Origin: Mesostigma viride
Lineage: Eukaryota > Streptophyta > Mesostigmatophyceae > Mesostigmatales > Mesostigmataceae
DNA: 64,000 nucleotides
Assembly: GCA_009746045.1 (NCBI GenBank)
Contig: RPFO01000022.1
Location: 414,001-478,000, forward strand
Direction: 5' to 3'
The first letter of the stretch is position 1; each line of letters begins with the position of its first letter. Of the stretch, positions 44,506-53,484 are shown piece by piece. The position numbers were made by a program, and so were the translations under genes. Under the pieces are notes generated by a model. The model was not told the origin of the DNA. It saw only the letters and a program-made list of their open reading frames with translations, and did not search any database.

Positions 44506-46170
44506 ATGGCTACCAAGGAAGCGTGCTACAAGCAATTCCGGGCAACAAGCAAGTCCATCACAACGTTTGATGGGCGGTCTCTGAGGAAATGGGAAGAAAT
44601 CAAGGCTGTGTTGAAGGCCTTAGCATCGGCCTATTGTGACCTGGTCAAGGTCCTAACTGGAGAGGAGGATTCGCTAAAGGAGGTCAAGACTGCGCTGCTG
44701 GAGGCGGAGGAGCTACTGCACGGAAGGCGTTCTGCTCAAGCAAAGAAGGAGGGCTCCCCTAACGGCCAGGTTTTCCACACTACTACGAAGAAAAGTGGAG
44801 GAAAGAGGCGGTGCAATTACTGCAAGAAGGCCGGGCACGTGGACACCCAGTGCTGGGAGAAGCATCCGGAGCTGAAGCAAGAACGCAAGAACAAGGCAAC
44901 GCGACGGAACCAAGCGAGAAAGGAGCACTCACCAGGTGCCAGCGAGGCGCGTATCACCGAGGAGGCTGCGGAGCGGTCCGGCTTCGTCTTCGCCACCATC
45001 GCCGAGTCGCCATCGCCGTCGGATGCTGCTGCACTCACGCAGTATGAAAAGAAAGCACCGACCAGCTGGGTGCTGGATTCCGCAGCGAGCTGTCACATGA
45101 CGCCATGCCCGTCGGATTTCGTGTGCCTGCACCCTCATGACAGGGAAATCGCCGGCTCAGGCGGCCAACTGAAGGCGACAGCCATCGGGACTGTCAAACT
45201 GAAGCTGCCGGGTCAGGACGCGGACGTGCACCTCCAAAACGCGCTGCTCGTTCCCAGGCTGAGCACCCGACTTCTATCAGTCGGCCAGCTCGTCAAGGAT
45301 GGCCACAAGGTCGACCTCGCCCAGCGGGTTGCTGTGCTGGACAGCAGGCACTGCAGCATCGGGACGAGGAACAACACCTACTTTTTGCCCGCGCACGGTG
45401 CGGACGCAGCGATGGACGCCATCCCAGAGCTGAAATCGTCGGCGACGAGCTTCAAGAACGACGCTGCCTGTCAAGGGCAGAAAATGGCGAGCAGCGAGCG
45501 CAGCATCTCACGTGCCTCGGGACACGCGGCGGAGTGGCTGGCCGTGGGCCTAACGGTCATACTGGCCATGCTTGCCCGTGTATGCGGGATCGGGGGCGGC
45601 CTACTGGGCATTACTCGCACACTGCGTGGCTTTATATACTCTGCGCCGGCCCAGTGGAAGTTCACGCCAATTCGAGAAGTTTCCAGCGCAATGGAGAAGT
45701 CCGTGTCAGACGCTGAAGTACTTCCAGAAACCGCGGTCCAGAACAGCCCAGTGCAGGCGGAGCGCGTTGTCGCCGCCAGCATACCAGGTGATACTGGTGC
45801 TAGTAACCAAAGTCCGGCGACCAGACCAAAGGCGCGGCGCTCGAACGCTGCCAGCCTAACTGAGGGGGAACAAATTCGTGACGCGAGGGCGAAATCGACC
45901 AAGCTGCCAAATTTTTCAAAGTCCTGGACTGCCAAGTCCGGTGCTGGCGCGAGGCCTCGAGCGAGCCGACCACGTCGTGGACAGCGACCTGTCAGCCAAA
46001 GTGCGGTCAAGCACCAACGGTCAAGTCGACTGCAAAATGCTGCCAAGGCATCACGTCGGTCAGTTGACGGTGTTCGGCCAGGCCATGGCATTTGCAATTG
46101 CGCTAGCTGCAACGACCCTTGGAAATTGTCGCCCAGGATGCACAGACCCCACTCCTCAAGGTTGCCCTAA
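44506..46170 (+). CDS. Gag-protease remnant of the copia-type element
   Basis: From the ATG at 44,506 (MATKEACYKQFRATSKSITT) 554 residues are open. The N-terminal capsid-like part is very short. Residues about 103-116 are a CCHC zinc knuckle (CNYCKKAGHVDTQC). At about residue 191 comes the retropepsin active site WVLDSAASCHMT, followed by the usual copia protease blocks (AGSGGQLKATAIGTVKL, NALLVPRLSTRLLSVGQL). After about residue 300 the homology ends and the sequence is Ala/Arg/Ser-rich with no integrase His/Cys motif. A gag deletion plus loss of pol is the simplest reading. The protein could still supply or bind particles for a partner element. Confidence 0.85.
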   Translation: MATKEACYKQFRATSKSITTFDGRSLRKWEEIKAVLKALASAYCDLVKVLTGEEDSLKEVKTALLEAEELLHGRRSAQAKKEGSPNGQVFHTTTKKSGGKRRCNYCKKAGHVDTQCWEKHPELKQERKNKATRRNQARKEHSPGASEARITEEAAERSGFVFATIAESPSPSDAAALTQYEKKAPTSWVLDSAASCHMTPCPSDFVCLHPHDREIAGSGGQLKATAIGTVKLKLPGQDADVHLQNALLVPRLSTRLLSVGQLVKDGHKVDLAQRVAVLDSRHCSIGTRNNTYFLPAHGADAAMDAIPELKSSATSFKNDAACQGQKMASSERSISRASGHAAEWLAVGLTVILAMLARVCGIGGGLLGITRTLRGFIYSAPAQWKFTPIREVSSAMEKSVSDAEVLPETAVQNSPVQAERVVAASIPGDTGASNQSPATRPKARRSNAASLTEGEQIRDARAKSTKLPNFSKSWTAKSGAGARPRASRPRRGQRPVSQSAVKHQRSSRLQNAAKASRRSVDGVRPGHGICNCASCNDPWKLSPRMHRPHSSRLP

Positions 46171-47314
46171 TGTTTTGTCTGTGGGAAATGAACTTGTATG
46201 TCGACTTTTGTGTCGTGTTTGCTGGAAATTGTGAGGCGCCGTAAGAGTGCGTGTTCTGGTTCTTTCTTTGTGTTCTTCCAGCAATTATGTGTTTATTTTG
46301 CCATGCGTTCAGTGGCAATGGCCCACGCATTATTGGATTGTTCCCACGAGACGTTTTCTACGTACCTGGAGTGTATATCCAGAGTGTTTGCACGCTATTT
46401 GTGGCACTGGTATGCGGCGTAGTGAAGCGCCGTTGTATCGTCGTCTACGACCTGTTTTCGTGAGTTAAGTGCCTGTGACGCGTGTGTTATTTTGTTTTGT
46501 GCTGAGAGCATTGCTTTTATGCAAATGCTTACGTCCTTTGTGTCGAATTTGGCTGTGCATTTCGGCATAGCCTGTAATGTCGGACGTAATGTTTACTCTC
46601 GGGCACTGATTTGTGAATCGTGACCAAGTAATCGTTACTTGTGTTCGCCTTTGTGGCGGTAATGTTTTGCACGTCCTGTTTTCTTTGCTATGAAGCGCGT
46701 TTATCTGTTATGGCCACTGTGTATTGTGTTGAAGGTTGTATTGCACCTTGTTTGTGTGGCATTTGTTGCCAATATGTTTGTTTGCTCACCCCGTTTATTT
46801 GGCGTAAAACGTGATGTTGGTGTCATTTATTTCGTGAGATGGCATATTTATGTTGCTCCGTGTGTGTACAGCACGTGTTGTTGCCGTTACCCTACCTCTA
46901 TACCGTTCGGGTTAGCTCATAGGGACTTTCTTTGTTGGCATGTGTTGCCGTATTGTATGTGTGGGACTGTGTGGCCCTATTGTGTCCATGGGCAGCCGCT
47001 TTGAGTGAGGGGGGAATGTAGCATCTAGAGCACTTTTTCCAACTAAGGGTTGGGTATCAGCCATCCAGGATGGGCAGCTAGTGCGTTGCTGCTATGGTAG
47101 GACACTCATTCGCGTTGCCGGGGGGGATCAGTGGCGGTAGTGCGGCTCATGACCGCATGTTGGAGCTTCAAGCGTTTCACGAGGACGGCATCTTCATTTT
47201 CAGTTGCACTATGCTAGCAACTGGACGGCATGCTACGAGCATGTGGTTAAGGGGGGTGTTGAGATTCCACCTACCCAGTCATCTTTTGCTTTGTGCCCAT
47301 GTGGCTAAGGGGGG
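46171..47314. other. Non-coding internal region of the copia-type element with polypurine tract
   Basis: No gene is visible in 1.1 kb between the gag-protease stop and the right LTR. The DNA is T/G-rich with TGTGTT-like words. Directly before the LTR is GTGGCTAAGGGGGG (about 47,301-47,314), the polypurine primer for plus-strand synthesis. A near copy, GTGGTTAAGGGGGGTGTT, lies at about 47,243, suggesting a small internal duplication. Confidence 0.7.
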
Positions 47315-48146
47315 TGTTAGGGATATTATATCCACCTGGCCACAATATATCCCAGCCTGATTTATTTCTTGTTGGATTTATTCCATATGGACTGGGAATT
47401 TGATAGCTTTGATAAGCTAGATGAATTGGGCTCAATGAGCTGATCAATATTCATGTGCCATAGTCCTATACTTGGACATGGATGACTTGTAACCTGAGTC
47501 AGCCTAGTAGCATCACGTATTTGATTGACAAGTGGTGCTATGGCCTATTGGACAAGTGTTTGGTCCATGAGCTGACAAGTGTTGGCAGCTCATGATGACA
47601 CATGTTATCACTTACATGATGACAAGTGGGTAGACTCATTGCATGACACTTGTCACTCCAAGGAGAAGAGATGTGTCACTTTATTAATCATGTTATGTGG
47701 CACATTATTACGTAGACACTTGGCATCTAGCTATTATGCCAGCTCAAATTGGATCATGTCTAGAATGTTCTAGGAATGTTCTAAGAATATGCCAGGAATA
47801 TTCCTGGAATATACTGAGAATATGCTGGGAATATGCTAGGAATATGCTAGGATGTTTCTACAAGCTTCTGTGATGATGTCATTGCTGATGTCATCCTTCC
47901 TAGCCTAAAAGGTATAAAAGGAAACTGCCCCCTAAGGGCAGGTACCTCCATTCAACCTCCATTCGACCTCCATTCAACCTCCATTCAAGCTCTTCTCCAA
48001 CTATTATATTCGAATAAAGCCATTTATTCTTCCACGTAAATTGTCTTCAACCTCTCTTTCTTTCAGCACCTGCAAGGTGTGTGGGTAGCAAGGCCAAGCA
48101 CAAGGCATTGTGTAAAACCCATTAGTTTCCTCTCCCAATTCAAACA
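47315..48146 (+). repeat. 3' LTR of the copia-type element
   Basis: 832 bases, the same length and, as far as I compared, the same sequence as the 5' LTR, ending AAACA before the second ACCAC. Confidence 0.95.
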
Positions 48147-48151
48147 ACCAC

Positions 48152-48937
48152 GTCTACCTGCAAGAACACGCCGTCGTCCTCGCGCTGCTTCACATCCGCA
48201 GGCACCTGGCGAGGTACCCGTGCGACCTGTTCTCGGTCTTGTTCGACAGGGTCGATCCCAACGTCGTCGCGCCTTGCCGGACGACGCGGACGTCCGACGA
48301 ATTCGCTGAGACCGTCAGGGACCTCTTGGCCGCGAACGGGCACTCTTTCTGCGTCGAAGGCCCCCGATCGTTCCTGTTCGGAGAGGGCGTTAGTCACGGG
48401 TTCTACCTGAGTTCCGTCCTCTCGGTGGTGGCGAACGCCAAGAGGATCCGCCGGTGCTTCACGGGACGTCCGGATCGTCCGGCGGGATACCTGTCCACCG
48501 GGACGGATACGACGCTGCACTTTTACTGCGACGCCGCCAAGGTGTTCGCCGAATCGGGCGTGGTGATCGACCCGGCCGTCCCGATCGTACTGTACAGCAC
48601 GAGCATGCGATGGAACCTCCACTTGTCCGACCTGCCCACTCGCTCCCCCGTGCTCGTCGTGGGTGACATCAGCGTGCACCTGTCACAGGGCGTGGTGCAC
48701 GCCTTGGATGACCACGGGAAGACGCCTCGCTTCCAGATCGTGGGAGCGGGAGGTGGCGAGACCCCCGGTGTCTCTCCGACGCGCATCGTTGAATGGGACG
48801 CGACATGTGATGTCAGTGTGGCGCGGGACGCCGCGTGGGTGGTGACGAAGGTGTCGTGGGACGCCGACGAGACGGCCAAGGGACTCCGCAGAAGGATCCC
48901 CTTCGTGTTTGTACGCGGCACGTGTCGCGCGACGTGA
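48152..48937 (+). pseudogene. F-box protein, 3' part (continuation after the retrotransposon)
   Basis: The frame begins VYLQEHAVVLALLHIRRHLA directly after the target duplication, in phase with the 43,072-43,590 part. It runs 261 codons to a TGA at 48,935-48,937. It looks like a folded substrate-binding or beta-rich domain: GFYLSSVLSVVANAKRIRR, DTTLHFYCDAAKVFAESG, RWNLHLSDLPTRSPVLVVGD. It has no start of its own. It converges on the minus-strand gene ending at 49,044. Confidence 0.85.
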
Positions 48938-49043
48938 CCGTTCATCCTACCTATCTGATACATGACACGACCTAGCTAGGCAAAGACTCGTACGTTGTTT
49001 TTATAATGTCGTTATTCGTTATTCATAATAAATCGCCATTCGC

Positions 49044-50132
49044 TCATTTATAAATGAAGTCGTAAGGGACGTTGAGAATGTTGGTGGAGAACTTGATTTC
49101 GGGCTGACATATCGCGAGTTTGTCCTCCCAACTAGCGGACGGACTCGCGACGAACGTGGTCGTGTCCGAATCGATCAGGACCGCCTCCGACGATTCGTCG
49201 CGCGCTAGGTCGACGCGAGACGTGTCTCGCAACACGCTCTCCGCCGTGGGGATGGCCGTCGACCGCAGGGCGAAGAAAGTCCCGATGAGGTAGAGGGCCG
49301 TGTTCGGGACGGACGGTTGCGGTCTCTTCCCCGTCACGGCCTTGAAATGCTTGGTGTATCTCACTTGCGGCGGAGTGCCGCTGAAGGCCGTCGACAGGAC
49401 CGGTCCGTTCGCGTAGTCCGTGGACGTCTGGAAGTTCACCTGGGCGATGTCGGTGGAGTCGTAATCGATCTGCACGCGGACCTCGTGCGGCCGCCCCGCG
49501 GGGCACCACACGTGCAGGTCGATCGCGACTCGATCGTCGTCTAGGGGAGGTCGCGGCGAAAAAAATACGATGGGGCGGGGGAACGGGATCTTGGTGAAGT
49601 AATCCACGGACAGTTTGCGGCGGGTGTGGATGGGCGAGAACGTGAAGGACGGCCACGAGGAGTAGGGCGGGTCGTAGAGGACGGCGGCGGTCGGGTCGCC
49701 GCCTTCGACGAGTCGGACGAAATCCGCGCGCATGGACGTCAGCAGGCCCGTCTTATCGTCGGACGTCAGCGCGGCGTCGGCGGGAGAACCGGACAACAAC
49801 ACGGAGTCCGCGACCGGGTTCACGTGTGCGAACCACCACGTTTCCAGGTCGAGAGAGGGCACCGTCCGAGCGATGTCCAGGTACGCGAGACGATAGTCGC
49901 CGTCTTTCGGGTTCTCGATCGCGGTCGTCAGCGCGTAATGGTCGCGGAACTCGCCGGTGGCGTCGTCCACCGTGCCGAACGATAGGAACTTGTTGCCATA
50001 ACGGTCCCTCGACGACCGGATCTGGAACTCGCCCACGTGAAAGGGGTTGAGGCCCGTCATGACGTCGCCATTCGCGAGGTTGATCTTGCTCACTCGCAGC
50101 GTATCGGCGGTCAAGGCGGACGGTCGCGACAT
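49044..50132 (-). CDS. Hypothetical virion-type protein, 362 residues
   Basis: The start is placed at the ATG 50,132 (MSRPSALTADTLRVSKINLA). The motif S-TAD-LRVS-I resembles the N-termini of the fibre gene (LTSRESIRLTTP) and of other bottom-collar-like proteins. The frame upstream is weak. A TATA-like GTATATATAC lies about 20 bases before the start. The protein is beta-rich with FSPIHTRRKLSVDYFTKIPF, VQIDYDSTDIAQVNFQTST and a C-terminus NILNVPYDFIYK. No membrane span. Its upstream neighbour was interrupted at its very 3' end by the inverted-repeat element at 50,228. Likely a structural or fibre-associated protein; no family recognised. Confidence 0.7.
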   Translation of the reverse strand: MSRPSALTADTLRVSKINLANGDVMTGLNPFHVGEFQIRSSRDRYGNKFLSFGTVDDATGEFRDHYALTTAIENPKDGDYRLAYLDIARTVPSLDLETWWFAHVNPVADSVLLSGSPADAALTSDDKTGLLTSMRADFVRLVEGGDPTAAVLYDPPYSSWPSFTFSPIHTRRKLSVDYFTKIPFPRPIVFFSPRPPLDDDRVAIDLHVWCPAGRPHEVRVQIDYDSTDIAQVNFQTSTDYANGPVLSTAFSGTPPQVRYTKHFKAVTGKRPQPSVPNTALYLIGTFFALRSTAIPTAESVLRDTSRVDLARDESSEAVLIDSDTTTFVASPSASWEDKLAICQPEIKFSTNILNVPYDFIYK

Positions 50133-50223
50133 GCGCGCGCCGAGGGTCTCGTGTATATATACCCTCACATTTTCCGCGACGCGGTCGCGGACGGCGAGAC
50201 CCGCGATCAAGGCTTGAACACGT

Positions 50224-50227
50224 GGAC
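50224..50227. repeat. Target-site duplication GGAC (left copy)
   Basis: GGAC at 50,224-50,227 is repeated at 50,721-50,724, directly outside both terminal inverted repeats of the small element. Confidence 0.6.
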
Positions 50228-50720
50228 GGCCGGGCCCACTTCAAATGTTCCGCCGTCCAAGCCAAGTGTGTGACACTTTTTCGCTATTTTCGCAAAAAAA
50301 AAATAAAATTTCGCACGAGTTCGCGTGATTTTCGCGTGATTTTCGCAAAATTTTCACACATTTTCGCACGATTTCGCACGATTTCGCACAATTTTGCATG
50401 ATTTCGCACAATTTCGCATGGATTTCAACCAAGGGTCGTTTTGGGGAGTGACGTTTGACAAAATTTCGCATGAATTCACACACGTTGTGCACATCAAAAT
50501 TTTTTACCGTCGACATTTTTCACATGAAATTTCGCACAATTTCAGCAAATTTCGCACAAATTCGCACGATTTCAGCAAATTTCACACGATTTCAGCAAAT
50601 TTCGCACAATTTCGCACGATTTCGCACGACGAATCACTCTGCAGAGTGACGATCGTCGAAAAAGTCAAAAAAACGACCAAAAGTGTCACACTTTTCGGAA
50701 CATTTGAAGTGGGCCCGGCC
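50228..50720. mobile_element. 493-bp MITE-like inverted-repeat element with TTCGCAC repeats
   Basis: The ends are perfect 25-base inverted repeats: 50,228-50,252 begins GGCCGGGCCCACTTCAAATG and 50,696-50,720 is its reverse complement. Further weaker pairing continues inside (GTGTGACACTTTTT against AAAAGTGTCACAC). The interior is AT-rich, unlike the virus, and consists of degenerate repeats of TTCGCACGATTT/TTCGCACAATTT. There is no transposase. A 4-bp GGAC duplication flanks it. The layout is that of a miniature inverted-repeat element mobilised in trans; the superfamily is undetermined. Confidence 0.8.
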
Positions 50721-51177
50721 GGACGCGCGATTCGATCACGTTCAGAGGATCCGTCAAGTCCCTCTTCACGATCTCGAGCTCCCCGTCCCCGTTCACGGCC
50801 AGACGGTACCTCACCGACCCTGTCCCGACGTCCACGGTTTCGCCGGACGCGCTGCCCCCGCCGCCCCCGCCGCCACCGGTCCCGAGGTCGCCCACTTCCG
50901 TCCCGTTCAGGTACACGCCTTGGGAGGACACGACGATCCTTCTCCCCGCGCTGCCGGACTTGGACGAGATCGTGACTTGTTCGTCCGAGAACTTGATGTA
51001 CGGCTGATCCGTCTCCGCGGTGTTCGGCTGCTGGTAGTACCAGAACATGTCGTCGCCGGTCTGTTTCATCGTCACCTGGCCGAACGACGTCTTGCTCGAA
51101 TTGTACGCCACGAGGGTCGACGTCCCGATGGACCCGAGGATCGCCGTGCCGGACGCGAGGTTCGGGTTCGCCGCCAT
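50686..51177 (-). CDS. Virion-type protein with glycine linker; C-terminus replaced by the MITE-like element
   Basis: 163 residues from the ATG at 51,177 (MAANPNLASGTAILGSIGTS). A beta-rich head with DDMFWYYQQPNTAETDQPYI and RRIVVSSQGVYLNG is followed by an eight-glycine linker and a small C-terminal domain (VRYRLAVNGDGELEIVKRDL). The last 11 residues (RPGPLQMFRKV) are encoded by the inserted element. Without the insertion and one GGAC copy the frame would end five residues after the insertion point (HVFKP). The insertion therefore changes only the tail and may be tolerated. The VSSQGVYLNGTEV segment resembles fibre-tip or chaperone-like phage proteins; the role is inference. Confidence 0.7.
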   Translation of the reverse strand: MAANPNLASGTAILGSIGTSTLVAYNSSKTSFGQVTMKQTGDDMFWYYQQPNTAETDQPYIKFSDEQVTISSKSGSAGRRIVVSSQGVYLNGTEVGDLGTGGGGGGGGSASGETVDVGTGSVRYRLAVNGDGELEIVKRDLTDPLNVIESRVRPGPLQMFRKV

Positions 51178-51268
51178 GGTCGCTGCTATTACTATTGCAT
51201 GATCAGATAATATAGAGACGGGATTTGATTGCGAAAGGTCGTTTTGTTTTATTATCACCGCGATCCGT

Positions 51269-51745
51269 TTAATTCAGAGGAGTGAGCGTCGCTCTAGGCC
51301 CCGCGGGCGATCCGCCGAGTCTCGCGGGCCTTTCCCTGTAATACATGTAAATCAGCGCGCCCGCTATCCCGGCGCCCGCGAGAAGGAACAAGAACCCGTT
51401 GTTCCGCGCCTCTTGGTTCGCGATCTCTCTCACCCGGTTCTCGAACATCGCCTGCTGTCTCGCCACGCGGGCCGCCTGGTCGACGTTCGCGGGCCGGCGA
51501 CTCATACTGCCCGGAGGAGGAGCGAGCGGGCTGTTCACGTTGATGGTCTCGCGGTCCGTCAGCCCGCCCCCGCCCGACGACCCCGCGTGCGACTCCTTGT
51601 ACGCGAACGGGTTCGACCGGTCCGACGTGCCCGGGAGAGGCGCGACGGGCGCCGACGGTTCGGGCGCGGAGGCTATTTCCCCGCCGCCGTCTTCGCTCGC
51701 GAGAGGCGAGAAGGAGAACGCCTTGCCGAGAGGGGCGCCGCTCAT
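51269..51745 (-). CDS. Membrane protein with C-terminal single span
   Basis: 158 residues (MSGAPLGKAFSFSPLASEDG). The N-terminal 110 residues are Ser/Pro/Gly-rich and predicted disordered. Residues about 117-138 (NGFLFLLAGAGIAGALIYMY) form one transmembrane helix, followed by a basic YRERPARL tail. This topology (long outside or inside arm, one anchor) is common among inner-membrane virion proteins of giant viruses. It lies 79 bases from the next minus-strand gene. No family recognised. Confidence 0.7.
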   Translation of the reverse strand: MSGAPLGKAFSFSPLASEDGGGEIASAPEPSAPVAPLPGTSDRSNPFAYKESHAGSSGGGGLTDRETINVNSPLAPPPGSMSRRPANVDQAARVARQQAMFENRVREIANQEARNNGFLFLLAGAGIAGALIYMYYRERPARLGGSPAGPRATLTPLN

Positions 51746-51824
51746 GTCGGTCGTTTTTCAGCTACTAGTGGATCGGGAAAATAAAGGGATCGGTCGGAAC
51801 GCGCCGCGCGATCGGTCGACGGTC

Positions 51825-52457
51825 TCAATCGACGTATTCCGAAACCGTGGTCCCGGCCACCGACAGTCTCTTGGCGACGACGGCCTTCTTCTTGGCCGCG
51901 ATCGCGGGACGGACGTGGTTCCGGAAGACGCGTTCCAGGAACTTCTCGATGTAATGGCTGTCGGATTTCGTCGGGATCTCCGCCGCTTCCGCCCACTCGG
52001 CCAGCACCTGGAAGAACCGCGCGATCGCCTTCACCTCGCCGGGCTCGCAGTTGGGATACACGTCCTGTGCGAAGAACTTCTCGAATTCCTCGCGGTTGGC
52101 GCACGCGAGAAGGACGGGCACGATCCGTTCGATGACGCGCAGGGCCGTCCGCGCGTCGCCGGAGATGCTCTCCTCCGCCGTCCGCCACCCGTCGAGGATG
52201 GCGTCGATGGCGGTCTTGATGTCCTCCGGCAGGTCCTTCTGGATGGCCATGTTCATCAGACAGACCACCTCGACGTCGTTCACCGCGCCCTCCAGGTCCC
52301 CCGCGTCGATGACGTTCGTGAGACGGACGACCAGGTTCCTCATGATCCGCTTCGTGGCCGCCTCGTCCTCCCCGAGGATGCCCATGCCCGTCTGGATCAT
52401 GGAGGGCGGGAACTTCCACGTGGCCAGCTTACCGCGCAGTTTTACCTTGACGTCCAT
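51825..52457 (-). CDS. Hypothetical helical protein, 210 residues
   Basis: The ATG at 52,457 (MDVKVKLRGKLATWKFPPSM) is chosen because the upstream frame is shadow. The protein is almost entirely alpha-helical (ATKRIMRNLVVRLTNVIDAG, EFEKFFAQDVYPNCEPGEVK) and ends RLSVAGTTVSEYVD. No membrane span or metal site. It is the middle of a three-gene minus-strand run (51,269; 51,825; 52,520). Function unknown. Confidence 0.7.
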   Translation of the reverse strand: MDVKVKLRGKLATWKFPPSMIQTGMGILGEDEAATKRIMRNLVVRLTNVIDAGDLEGAVNDVEVVCLMNMAIQKDLPEDIKTAIDAILDGWRTAEESISGDARTALRVIERIVPVLLACANREEFEKFFAQDVYPNCEPGEVKAIARFFQVLAEWAEAAEIPTKSDSHYIEKFLERVFRNHVRPAIAAKKKAVVAKRLSVAGTTVSEYVD

Positions 52458-52519
52458 GGCGGGCGAGCGTCGTTCTATTGGTACAGGGCAAAAAAAACGA
52501 GCGCGGAACGCGGCGGCGT

Positions 52520-52750
52520 TTACAAGGGGATCGGCAGCATCGGGTTGATGATCGCCCAGAACAGGACCAGGGCCACGAACGTGTACCCCAGGTTCCGCCA
52601 GAAGTACTTCTGGTACAACGGGTCGAGCGGGCGCTTGTTCGCGGCCGAGGACGCGGCGGCGGCGGCGGCGAACGCGATGAGCGACGTGCGGATCGTGTCG
52701 GCCCAGAGCGCGGTATAGAAAGGGGGGATGTACGAGGCCACGTACTCCAT
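52520..52750 (-). CDS. Small membrane protein, 76 residues
   Basis: MEYVASYIPPFYTALWADTI opens a 76-residue protein with two hydrophobic stretches: an Ala-rich one (SLIAFAAAAAASSA) and a clear span, NLGYTFVALVLFWAIINPML, at the C-terminus. GTATAC at 52,771-52,776 lies about 20 bases upstream of the start. Divergent from the plus-strand gene at 52,853, with 102 bases between the two starts. Probably a virion or infected-cell membrane protein. Confidence 0.7.
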   Translation of the reverse strand: MEYVASYIPPFYTALWADTIRTSLIAFAAAAAASSAANKRPLDPLYQKYFWRNLGYTFVALVLFWAIINPMLPIPL

Positions 52751-52770
52751 GGGACGGTCGACGGATAGCG

Positions 52771-52776
52771 GTATAC
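52771..52776 (-). promoter_or_regulatory. Putative viral TATA-like box GTATAC
   Basis: GTATAC 20 bases upstream of the small membrane protein. The same hexamer precedes the genes starting at 26,857, 52,853 and 62,717, and GTATAT or GTATATATAC precede 57,869 and 50,132. It is palindromic, so it gives no direction by itself. The role is inferred from recurrence. Confidence 0.35.
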
Positions 52777-52842
52777 GGTAACGCACACATATTTTGCGGG
52801 TGGCCCGCGCTCCGGTGGGAGGAATTATGTCGTCGCACAGTA

Positions 52843-52848
52843 GTATAC
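52843..52848 (+). promoter_or_regulatory. Putative viral TATA-like box GTATAC
   Basis: GTATAC four bases before the ATG at 52,853, in the 102-base divergent region. At such a short distance it would imply a very short leader, as in some giant-virus late genes. Inference only. Confidence 0.3.
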
Positions 52849-52852
52849 CACC

Positions 52853-53401
52853 ATGTCGGCGATCCAGGCGTTCAACGCGATGATGAGGTCCTTCCTGGAG
52901 GAGCTGGAGATGGCGTTCCCGGACGAGAAGTCCATCGCGGGGGTCAACTCCGCCTTCCAGCTCGCGTGCAAGACCAACGCGCGCATGCCGCTGAACGCGT
53001 ACATGTCGAGCGTCACCCCGCACATGGCCAAGATCTCCGCGAAGGACCCCTCCTTCTTGACCCAGGCCGGGTTCGCGGACGTGCCCTACTTGAAGGACAT
53101 CAACATCCGCAAGCACTGGGACAAGGCGCCCGAGGCCACCAAGGAGGCCATATGGCAGTACCTCCAGACCCTGTACATCATCGGGTACGGCATCTGCGAG
53201 ATGCCCGAGGAACTCCTGCGGCAGGCGGAGGCGAAGGCGCAAGAGTTCGCGGACAAGGTGCGGTCGTCGGGCCAGGACCCGAACAAGGCCTGCGCCGCCC
53301 TCTTCGACGACATGATGTCCGCCGTCGCCCCCCTCGCCGCCGAGCCCAGCTTCACCTTCCCGATCGCCGAGGCCGCGGAAGACGAGGAGGGGTCCAAGTG
53401 A
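52853..53401 (+). CDS. Conserved giant-virus helical protein (FLEELE type)
   Basis: 182 residues, intact. The N-terminus IQAFNAMMRSFLEELEMAFP then DEKSIAGVNSAFQLACKTNA, the middle HMAKISAKDPSFL, and KHWDKAPEATKEAIWQYLQT then LYIIGYG follow the pattern of a widespread unnamed nucleocytoviral protein: 'F..FL.EL...FP', a 'kd..Fl' step, and 'W.....e.k..IW.Yl..L'. It ends in an acidic tail (EAAEDEEGSK). It is a small, soluble, all-alpha protein; no function is established for the family. Good independent support for a Nucleocytoviricota origin. Confidence 0.75.
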   Translation: MSAIQAFNAMMRSFLEELEMAFPDEKSIAGVNSAFQLACKTNARMPLNAYMSSVTPHMAKISAKDPSFLTQAGFADVPYLKDINIRKHWDKAPEATKEAIWQYLQTLYIIGYGICEMPEELLRQAEAKAQEFADKVRSSGQDPNKACAALFDDMMSAVAPLAAEPSFTFPIAEAAEDEEGSK

Positions 53402-53484
53402 GACCGCCGAATCGTCTGCGGTCCGCGGCCGGTTCGCGCGCGTACCACGATATCTAATGCTTTATAATAACAAACGGCCCGATC

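Larger units (their letters stand above)
43591..48146 (+). mobile_element. Ty1/copia-type LTR retrotransposon, non-autonomous, 4,556 bp
   Basis: Two 832-base LTRs (43,591-44,422 and 47,315-48,146) start TGTTAG and end AAACA. They match in every stretch I compared. The internal 2,892 bases hold a primer-binding site next to the left LTR, a gag-protease reading frame and a polypurine tract before the right LTR. There is no integrase, reverse transcriptase or RNase H, so the copy depends on another element for mobility. Identical LTRs and a perfect 5-bp duplication indicate very recent insertion. The element is more AT-rich than its viral surroundings, as expected of host-derived DNA. Confidence 0.95.
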
